64,000 bases of DNA. It comes from Peptoniphilus sp. KCTC 25270 (GTDB taxonomy: Bacteria; Bacillota; Clostridia; Tissierellales; Peptoniphilaceae). The notes below the pieces were generated by a model. That model had not been told where the DNA came from. It did not search any database and saw only the letters and a list, made by a program, of their open reading frames with translations. How positions within the stretch are numbered: position 1 is the stretch's first letter; the number at the start of each line of letters is the position of its first letter. The stretch is taken from assembly GCF_021012875.1 (NCBI RefSeq), contig NZ_JAJMZJ010000003.1, positions 1-64,000 of the forward strand, written 5' to 3'. Of this stretch, positions 57,940 to 64,000 are shown one piece after another. A program made the translations under genes and the position numbers.

Positions 57940-58461
57940 ATGGACTTAAAAGAAAGAATTATTGAACGTAGAGCAACTCGCAAGTACACAGACGAAAAAA
58001 TGGATTTGGAAACATTAAAAGAACTTTTAATGTACGCTTCCATGGGACCTAGTAAAGCCAATGCTCATCCTGTTGAATTTTTGTTGATTGAAGATCCAGA
58101 AAAGAAAAAAGCTTTGGCAGAATTGAAACGTTTTGGAACAAAATTCTTAGGGGAAGCTCCTCAAATTATTGCCGTTTTAGGAGATATGGCCATCGATACG
58201 ACTTGGGTAGAAGAAGCATCTATTGCTGCTGCTTACCTTGGATTGCTATTGGAGGAAGAAGGATTTAGTTCTACTTGGATTAACATTCGGGAACAAACCA
58301 ACGCTGAAGGAAAAGATTCCGAAGAAATTTTAAGAGAAATCTTTAATATTCCTGACAATTATGGGGTATTGGCGTTGATTCCATTTGGAAAAAAAGACGA
58401 ACGTACAAAAAAACGTAAACCTTTTGAAATTGACGAAAAATTACACATTGACGAATTCTAA
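57940..58461 (+). CDS. nitroreductase-family flavoprotein, 173 aa
   Basis: FMN-dependent NAD(P)H oxidoreductase fold. The start ERRATRKYTDEKMDLETL and the ASMGPSKANAHPVEFLLI segment carry the FMN-phosphate ligands. The C-terminus ends in a short basic/acidic tail. It lies 15 bases after the MBL hydrolase gene. The natural substrate is unknown. Confidence 0.9.
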   Translation: MDLKERIIERRATRKYTDEKMDLETLKELLMYASMGPSKANAHPVEFLLIEDPEKKKALAELKRFGTKFLGEAPQIIAVLGDMAIDTTWVEEASIAAAYLGLLLEEEGFSSTWINIREQTNAEGKDSEEILREIFNIPDNYGVLALIPFGKKDERTKKRKPFEIDEKLHIDEF

Positions 58462-58479
58462 GAAGAAATTCTTATAAGG

Positions 58480-58510
58480 AAAGAGACTCTGTAAATAGGG
58501 TCTCTTTTTT
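58480..58510 (+). terminator. terminator of the nitroreductase unit
   Basis: Stem AAAGAGAC/GTCTCTTT with a 12-base loop, then six T. Confidence 0.85.
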
Positions 58511-58667
58511 ATTCTCTTTTTTATTTCCTTAGTGTTTTAATAGTCATTCATGGTATTCACAAGTATATTGTTTATTTTACAAAATTTTATCCCCTCTATA
58601 TCTTTTTTTTTTCTTATATGTTAGAGTTGCTTTGTACGTTGTATTTATATATTGATGGAGGTTATAT

Positions 58668-60032
58668 ATGTTTAAGAGATTTACCGCCGCTTGCGTTTCT
58701 CTCGTGCAAAAATATTTGCCTGATGCATATATCTTCGCCATTTTGCTTACAATCCTTACTTTTGTACTTAGTATGATTAGTACAGGCCAAACGCCTCTAG
58801 CCCTTGTTCAACATTGGGGAAACGGTTTCTGGTCCTTGTTAGGATTTACCATGCAAATGGCTTTGGTATTGGTATTAGGAAACGCTTTGGCAAGTTCAAA
58901 ACCTGTAAAAAAATTATTGATTCGTATTGCTAGTATTGCCAATACACCAACCCAAGCTATTATGCTTGTTTCTTTTGTTTCAGCGATCGCCTGCTGGTTC
59001 AACTGGGGATTCGGATTGATTGTTGGTGCTCTATTGGCTAAAGAGCTTGCAAAACGAGTGCCAAATGTAGACTACCGCCTATTGATTGCCGCTGCTTACT
59101 CCGGATTCGTTGTATGGCACGCTGGGATTTCTGGATCTGTACCATTGACCATTGCTTCTGATGCTGCAGAGGTATCAAAAGTAACTTTAGGAGCAGTAAA
59201 TGATACCATTCCCGTTTCTCGTACATTATTCTCTTTGCCAAACTTAATTATGAGTTGGCTTATTATTTTAACCCTTCCTTTCATTAACCGAGCTATGCAA
59301 CCTGACGCGGACAAAGTAATTGTTGTGGATCCAGCCCTTTTGGTAGAAGAAGAGGAAGAAATAGAAATACATAAAGATGCTATGACTCCAGCTGACAAAT
59401 TGGAAAACAATAGCATTTTATCCCTATTGGTTGTTGTATTAGGGGGCGCTTTCTTAGTTCTACATTTTGTCAACAACGGATTCGATTTGAATTTGGACAT
59501 TGTAAATCTAATTTTCTTAGTCCTAGGTGTTGCCTTCCATAGAACGCCTATCCGCTACGTTCGTGCCATTAATGAAGCCGTAAAAGGAGCGGGAGGAATT
59601 TTATTGCAATTCCCATTCTATGCTGGAATTATGGGACTTATGACAGGAGCCAATGCGGAAGGGGTAAGTCTTGCTTCCAATATTACGGAGTTATTCCTAA
59701 GCTTCTCCACTCCAAAAACATTTAATATGTTTACTTTCTGGAGTGCAGGCCTTATCAATGTTTTTGTACCATCTGGTGGTGGCCAATGGGCCGTTCAAGG
59801 ACCTATCGCTATGCCAGCTGCTGTAAAAATGGGACTTGACCCTGCCATTACAACTATGGCCGTTGCTTGGGGAGATGCTTGGACCAATATGTTGCAACCA
59901 TTCTGGGCTCTTCCTGCTTTAGGTATTGCAAAATTAAGTGCAAAAGACATTATGGGATACTGCGTTATTGTTCTATTGTATGTAGGAATTATTATTTCCT
60001 TAGGATTCTTCCTTTGGGCTAGCTTCCTATAA
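58668..60032 (+). CDS. atoE: short-chain fatty acid transporter (AtoE family), 454 aa
   Basis: Membrane carrier with about twelve helices that moves acetate, butyrate or acetoacetate. Family features are the N-terminal AACVSLVQKYLPDAYIFAILLT, WFNWGFGLIVGALLAKELAKR and the late VFVPSGGGQWAVQGPIAMPAA. A Glu-rich cytoplasmic loop lies near residue 230 (LLVEEEEEIEIH). It lies next to the thl-crt-hbd cluster on the opposite strand, so butyrate export or uptake is the likely job (inference). The gap 58511-58667 holds its AT-rich promoter region. Confidence 0.92.
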   Translation: MFKRFTAACVSLVQKYLPDAYIFAILLTILTFVLSMISTGQTPLALVQHWGNGFWSLLGFTMQMALVLVLGNALASSKPVKKLLIRIASIANTPTQAIMLVSFVSAIACWFNWGFGLIVGALLAKELAKRVPNVDYRLLIAAAYSGFVVWHAGISGSVPLTIASDAAEVSKVTLGAVNDTIPVSRTLFSLPNLIMSWLIILTLPFINRAMQPDADKVIVVDPALLVEEEEEIEIHKDAMTPADKLENNSILSLLVVVLGGAFLVLHFVNNGFDLNLDIVNLIFLVLGVAFHRTPIRYVRAINEAVKGAGGILLQFPFYAGIMGLMTGANAEGVSLASNITELFLSFSTPKTFNMFTFWSAGLINVFVPSGGGQWAVQGPIAMPAAVKMGLDPAITTMAVAWGDAWTNMLQPFWALPALGIAKLSAKDIMGYCVIVLLYVGIIISLGFFLWASFL

Positions 60033-60035
60033 AAA

Positions 60036-60063
60036 AGGCGAGGCTTTTGGCTTCGCTTTTTTA
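60036..60063 (+). terminator. atoE terminator
   Basis: Stem GCGAGG/CTTCGC (one G-U pair) with A-run before and T-run after. Confidence 0.8.
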
Positions 60064-60093
60064 TGTCTTAAATTTATAATCTAAGCGCAACAA

Positions 60094-60120
60094 AAAAAGC
60101 TCCCTCTTGGGGAGCTTTTT
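60094..60120 (-). terminator. hbd terminator
   Basis: Stem AAAAAGCTCC/GGAGCTTTTT with a 7-base loop, then T-run on the minus strand. Confidence 0.9.
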
Positions 60121-60128
60121 CTTTTCTT

Positions 60129-60983
60129 TTATTTGCTGTAATCGTAGAAACCTTTACCAGATTTTCTACCAAGCAATCCGCCACGTACCATTTTACGTAG
60201 TAAGTTATGTGGACGATATTTGCTGTCGCCGTACTCGTTATAAAGTACTTCCATAATGGCTAAGCAAACATCCAAACCGATTAAGTCGCCCAATTCCAAT
60301 GGTCCCATTGGATGGTTCGCACCTAATTTCATAGCTGTATCAATATCTTCAACAGAAGCTACGCCGTCTGCATAGATTCCAATTCCTTCGTTGATCATTG
60401 GAAGCAATACACGGTTTACTACGAAACCTGGAGCTTCTTCTACTTCAACTGGAGTTTTGCCTAATTTTTCAGACAATGCAAAGATAGCATCTTTTGTTTC
60501 ATCAGAAGTTGCAATTCCTTTGATTACTTCTACCAATTTCATCGCTGGAACTGGATTGAAGAAATGCATACCGATTACGCGATCTGGTCTTTTTGTACAG
60601 CTTGCGATTTCTGTAATAGAAAGAGAAGAAGTATTTGTAGCGAAAATAGTTTCTGGTTTACAGATTTCTTCCAATTTACCAAAATGTTCTTTTTTCACTT
60701 CCATATCTTCTGCGATGGCTTCGATGATTAGATCACAATCTTTTAAGTCAGCATGTTCTGTAGTAATGGTAATTCTTCCTAAAATTCCATCCATTTCATC
60801 TTGTGTCATCTTTTCTTTTTTTACAAGACGAGACAAAGATTTTTCTACAGATTTAACACTAGCTCTTGGATTTTCTGGGTCAATATTTCTTACCCACATA
60901 AATACGTTCATGTCTTTTTGTGCGCAAATTTGAGCGATTCCGCCCGCCATTGTACCTCTACCTAAAATACCTACTGTATTCAT
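60129..60983 (-). CDS. hbd: 3-hydroxybutyryl-CoA dehydrogenase, 284 aa
   Basis: Reduces acetoacetyl-CoA to 3-hydroxybutyryl-CoA with NAD(P)H. The dinucleotide motif is [14 protein letters not shown] (GxGxMxxG). The catalytic His region is [20 protein letters not shown]. The C-terminal helical domain includes [18 protein letters not shown]. Last gene of the thl-crt-hbd unit; AGGTAC-type ribosome site. Confidence 0.97.
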   Translation of the reverse strand: MNTVGILGRGTMAGGIAQICAQKDMNVFMWVRNIDPENPRASVKSVEKSLSRLVKKEKMTQDEMDGILGRITITTEHADLKDCDLIIEAIAEDMEVKKEHFGKLEEICKPETIFATNTSSLSITEIASCTKRPDRVIGMHFFNPVPAMKLVEVIKGIATSDETKDAIFALSEKLGKTPVEVEEAPGFVVNRVLLPMINEGIGIYADGVASVEDIDTAMKLGANHPMGPLELGDLIGLDVCLAIMEVLYNEYGDSKYRPHNLLRKMVRGGLLGRKSGKGFYDYSK

Positions 60984-61014
60984 TCTAGTACCTCCATACT
61001 ATAACTAAAAAGTG

Positions 61015-61791
61015 TTACTTAAACTCTGGGCTACGTTTTTCTAAGAAAGCTTTCATTCCTTCTTTTTGGTCTTCTGTTGCAAAACATAAACCGAAGGCTG
61101 AACGCTCAATTTCCATGGCTGTTTCAATATCTGTTTGTACGCCATTGTTAATAGCAGACTTAGAATATTGAACAGCAGAAGCGGAATTCTTAGCAATAGT
61201 AGTAGCCAATTTTATAGCTTCATCCATCAGTTGATCTGGTTCGTAAATATGATTTACCAAGCCAATTCTTAGAGCTTCCTCTGCTCCAATAATTCCTGCT
61301 GTATAAATCATTTCCTTTGCCATACCGGATCCAACTGTACGAATCAATCTTTGTGTACCACCAAATCCTGGAGTAATTCCTAAACCCGTTTCTGGTTGAC
61401 CAAATTTCGCCTTACTTGAAGCAAGTCGAATGTCACAGGATAAGGACAACTCACATCCTCCTCCTAGGGCAAAACCATTTACGGCAGCAATTACAGGTTT
61501 GGAACATTTTTCCACTTTCATGAAAGTATCCATGCCCTTTTTCCCGAATTTGTAGCCTTGGGCAGCTTCCAAAGGTGCCATTTCTGAAATATCAGCACCA
61601 GCCACAAAAGAGCGACCAGCCCCCGTTAAAATAACACATTTTACGCTGTCATCTTTATCCAATTCATCAAATGCCACTGCCAATTCGTCCAATACATCGC
61701 TGTTCAAAGCATTTAATGCTTTTTCACGATTGATGGTAACAATGGCAATTCCATCGTCTTTCTTCTCTAACAAAATATTTACAAAATCCAT
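61015..61791 (-). CDS. crt: crotonase (3-hydroxybutyryl-CoA dehydratase), 258 aa
   Basis: Converts 3-hydroxybutyryl-CoA to crotonyl-CoA. Oxyanion-hole and catalytic Glu segments are AGADISEMAPLEAA, FALGGGCELSLSCDIRLAS and PETGLGITPGFGGTQRL. ATG 61791 has GGAGG five bases upstream; the reading frame back to 61824 contains the ribosome site. Confidence 0.97.
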   Translation of the reverse strand: MDFVNILLEKKDDGIAIVTINREKALNALNSDVLDELAVAFDELDKDDSVKCVILTGAGRSFVAGADISEMAPLEAAQGYKFGKKGMDTFMKVEKCSKPVIAAVNGFALGGGCELSLSCDIRLASSKAKFGQPETGLGITPGFGGTQRLIRTVGSGMAKEMIYTAGIIGAEEALRIGLVNHIYEPDQLMDEAIKLATTIAKNSASAVQYSKSAINNGVQTDIETAMEIERSAFGLCFATEDQKEGMKAFLEKRSPEFK

Positions 61792-61824
61792 CATAACCTC
61801 CAAAGGATGTGGGAATTCGTACAA

Positions 61825-63006
61825 TTAGTCTCTTTCAATGATTAAAGCAGTACCTTGTCCCCCACCGATACATAATGTAGCAAGACCTTTTTTCGCATCT
61901 CTTCTAGCCATTTCGTATACAAGAGTAGTGAAGATACGAGTTCCTGATGCACCAATTGGGTGACCAATTGCAATCGCACCACCGTTTACATTTACTTTAT
62001 CCATATCTAAGTTCAATTCTTTTGCTACAGCACCAGCTTGAGCAGCAAAAGCTTCGTTTGCTTCGATTAAATCGATATCTTCTACTTTCAAATTAGCTTT
62101 TTCTAAAGCTTTCAAAGAAGAAGGAATAGGACCTGTTCCCATGATTGTTGGATCTACACCGGCAGAAGCGTAAGATACGATTGTTGCCAATGGAGTAACG
62201 CCCAATTCTTTTGCTTTTTCTTCGCTCATAACCAATACCATGGCAGCGCCATCATTGATACCAGAAGCGTTCGCAGCTGTTACAGTACCACCTTTTTTGA
62301 AAGCAGGTTTCATACCAGCTAAACCAGCAGCTTCTACACCATCACGAATGTATTCGTCTGTATCGCAAACTGTTACAGCGCCTTTGCGGCCTTTTACTTC
62401 TACAGGAACGATTTCTTCTGCAAAGATTCCTTCCGCACGTGCTTTAGAAGCTCTTTGTTGGCTTACTGCAGCCAATTCATCTTGCATTTCACGAGTGATT
62501 CCAAATTGTTCTGCTACATTTTCAGCAGTAATACCCATGTGGTAATCATTAAAAGCATCCCAAAGACCATCTTTGATCATTTCATCTTCGAAAGACACAT
62601 TACCCATACGAGCACCCCAACGCATTTCTTTTGAAATGAATGGAGCAGAGCTCATAGATTCAGCACCACCTGCTAAAACAACATCTACATCGCCTGCTTT
62701 GATCATTTGAGCTGCCAAAGAAATCGCACGAAGACCAGAACCACAAACTTTATTAATTGTCATGGCTGGAGTTGTCAGAGGAATACCTGCATGAACGCCA
62801 ATTTGACGAGCCACGTTTTGGCCCAAACCAGCTTGCAATACATTACCAATGATAACTTCATCTATATCTTCGGCTTTAATACCAGCTCTTTCAATTGCAC
62901 CTTTTGCAGCAGCAACTCCTAGTTCTACCGCACTAACATTTTTGAACATACCACCATAAGAACCAACAGGTGTTCTCGCTGCACTTGCAATAATTACTTT
63001 TTTCAT
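61825..63006 (-). CDS. thlA: acetyl-CoA C-acetyltransferase (thiolase), 393 aa
   Basis: Condenses two acetyl-CoA to acetoacetyl-CoA, or splits it during lysine breakdown. The nucleophile is in [11 protein letters not shown], and the second Cys and His are in GHPIGASG and [23 protein letters not shown] precedes the ATG. First gene of the cluster and full length. Confidence 0.98.
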   Translation of the reverse strand: MKKVIIASAARTPVGSYGGMFKNVSAVELGVAAAKGAIERAGIKAEDIDEVIIGNVLQAGLGQNVARQIGVHAGIPLTTPAMTINKVCGSGLRAISLAAQMIKAGDVDVVLAGGAESMSSAPFISKEMRWGARMGNVSFEDEMIKDGLWDAFNDYHMGITAENVAEQFGITREMQDELAAVSQQRASKARAEGIFAEEIVPVEVKGRKGAVTVCDTDEYIRDGVEAAGLAGMKPAFKKGGTVTAANASGINDGAAMVLVMSEEKAKELGVTPLATIVSYASAGVDPTIMGTGPIPSSLKALEKANLKVEDIDLIEANEAFAAQAGAVAKELNLDMDKVNVNGGAIAIGHPIGASGTRIFTTLVYEMARRDAKKGLATLCIGGGQGTALIIERD

Positions 63007-63074
63007 AAAGCCTCCTTTTTTCTAAAAAAATTCTCTCGGTTTGCTTCTTGCAAACCCTTTCACTTCGTACCATC

Positions 63075-63103
63075 ATTATATGACATCGATAAATTTTCGT
63101 CAA
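63075..63103 (-). promoter_or_regulatory. promoter of the thl-crt-hbd operon
   Basis: On the minus strand -35 TTGACG (63103-63098) and a consensus -10 TATAAT (63080-63075), 17 bases apart. Confidence 0.8.
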
Positions 63104-63227
63104 TATAAAAAGCAAAGATTTTGAAAAAAAATTAACGTTTTTTTTTAGACAATTTTTTCTACTTTCTCGCTCTAGTGGTTTGATACCCATTCCTTCTACT
63201 GACTAAAAGGATTTCTTCTTATTCATA

Positions 63228-63262
63228 AAAAAGCCAGAAGAGTCTCGAACATCTTCTGGCTC
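63228..63262 (-). terminator. terminator after the lysine aminomutase gene
   Basis: Perfect 10-bp stem AGCCAGAAGA/TCTTCTGGCT with a 10-base loop, then six T on the minus strand. Confidence 0.9.
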
Positions 63263-63271
63263 CTTTTTTAT

Positions 63272-64000
63272 TTATTTGCCCTTAGCAACTTTCTCTACTA
63301 CGAAAGTCGCAACATCTTCTGCAAATGTGTTTGGACCAAAACCGGCATCGTATCCTAGCTCTTTCGCTAACTCATAAGATACACGAGGACCACCACAACA
63401 GATTAACATCTTGTCGCGGATTCCTTCTGCTTCAGCCAATTCGATCAATTGTGTCATATTTGGAATATGTGCGTTTTGTTGTGTTACAACTTGAGAAACC
63501 AAAATTGCGTCTGCGTTTACTTCAATCGCTTTGGCAATCAATTCTTCATTTGGAACTTGTGAACCCATGTTAATGGCTTCGATTCCTTCGTAACGTTCCA
63601 AGCCGTAGTGACCGGCAAAACCTTTCATATTCATAATCGCATCGATACCTACAGTGTGGGCGTCAGTACCAGTACAAGCACCAACAACTACTACATCTCT
63701 ACCAATGTTTTCTTTAATGAAATCTTCTACTTCTTCACGGCTCATTGTATCTACATCAACTTTTGGCACGTTGATTTGCGTATAGTCAATGTCTACATTC
63801 ATTTCTGCATAAACTACAAAGTATGTGTAGTCGATGCCTAAGTCTTTAGAGTAGATTACAGATGGTTCTTTGAACCCTTGTTTCAAAACGATTTGTTTTG
63901 CCGCTTCCATTGCTTCTAAGCCGGATGGAACTGGTAAAGTGAAGGAAAGTTGAACTTTTCCGTCGTTTAGCGTATCACCGTATGGCTTTACTTTCGTTAA
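63272..64000 (-). CDS. kamE: lysine 5,6-aminomutase beta subunit (partial, N-terminus outside)
   Basis: B12-binding subunit of the enzyme that moves an amino group in beta-lysine or D-lysine during lysine fermentation. The frame is open to the window edge (VKPYGDTLNDGKVQLSFTLP near the edge), so the usual ATG near 63910 is internal. The cobalamin motif is TGTDAHTVGID (DxHxxG), followed by GFAGHYGLERYEG and the SQVVTQQNAHIPNM segment; the C-terminus is complete. D-ornithine aminomutase is an alternative but the residue pattern fits KamE better. Confidence 0.9.
   Translation of the reverse strand, partial: LTKVKPYGDTLNDGKVQLSFTLPVPSGLEAMEAAKQIVLKQGFKEPSVIYSKDLGIDYTYFVVYAEMNVDIDYTQINVPKVDVDTMSREEVEDFIKENIGRDVVVVGACTGTDAHTVGIDAIMNMKGFAGHYGLERYEGIEAINMGSQVPNEELIAKAIEVNADAILVSQVVTQQNAHIPNMTQLIELAEAEGIRDKMLICCGGPRVSYELAKELGYDAGFGPNTFAEDVATFVVEKVAKGK

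Overview
The window looks like chromosomal DNA of a low-GC, strictly anaerobic, amino-acid-fermenting Firmicute (Clostridia/Tissierellia type; this placement is an inference). The evidence is the AT-rich base composition, strong GGAGG ribosome sites, HrcA/CIRCE control of groESL, Rex, the cysS-mrnC-thyX-rlmB-rae1 cluster, and genes for lysine fermentation to butyrate (lysine 5,6-aminomutase beta subunit, thiolase, crotonase, 3-hydroxybutyryl-CoA dehydrogenase, short-chain fatty acid carrier). No tRNA, rRNA, CRISPR array, transposase or prophage gene was seen. Most genes from 0 to 50.6 kb lie on the minus strand.

Layout: 0-0.4 kb is a tandemly duplicated small gene cut by the window edge. 0.5-5.7 kb holds a flavodiiron protein and two acyl-CoA dehydrogenases fused to an EtfA-type FAD domain, one of which also carries a rubredoxin. 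5.8-10.1 kb holds HerA-NurA, RsmI and a TrmN6-like methyltransferase. 10.2-14.4 kb holds a GDT1-type metal exporter, a DUF4153 protein and cardiolipin synthase. 14.4-21.3 kb is a complete F-type ATP synthase operon (atpZ-I-B-E-F-H-A-G-D-C) whose c subunit carries a sodium-binding signature. 21.5-31.4 kb holds two ABC exporters, a phosphodiester glycosidase, a stalk-domain protein, glutamate dehydrogenase with a long structured leader, and a DUF4342 protein. 31.6-36.1 kb holds pyrC and a cysteine-type ABC importer preceded by a cysteine-codon-rich leader peptide and an intrinsic terminator. 36.3-40.5 kb holds a small membrane protein, threonine aldolase, a CobD-like enzyme and an AT-rich three-gene operon that resembles a secreted bacteriocin module. 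40.5-50.6 kb holds RNA-processing and modification genes, cysS, thyX, groESL, a DNA glycosylase and rex. 50.8-57.1 kb holds an ABC-F ATPase, a DnaA-box cluster, tsaD-rimI-tsaB-tsaE and htrA. 57.2-64 kb holds an MBL hydrolase, a nitroreductase and the butyrate/lysine genes.

How the parts fit: lysine and glutamate catabolism feed crotonyl-CoA/butyryl-CoA chemistry, the AtoE-type carrier would move the short-chain acids, and the ATP synthase probably uses a sodium gradient. The acyl-CoA dehydrogenase/EtfA/rubredoxin fusion directly upstream of the flavodiiron protein suggests an acyl-CoA-fuelled route that reduces oxygen or NO.

Most promising candidates for undescribed biology: (1) a cysteine-responsive leader-peptide attenuator in front of the cysteine ABC importer; (2) the fused electron-transfer enzyme plus flavodiiron protein; (3) the bacteriocin-like operon with its own membrane thioredoxin; (4) an oriC-like DnaA-box cluster with no dnaA in view; (5) the structured gdhA leader.
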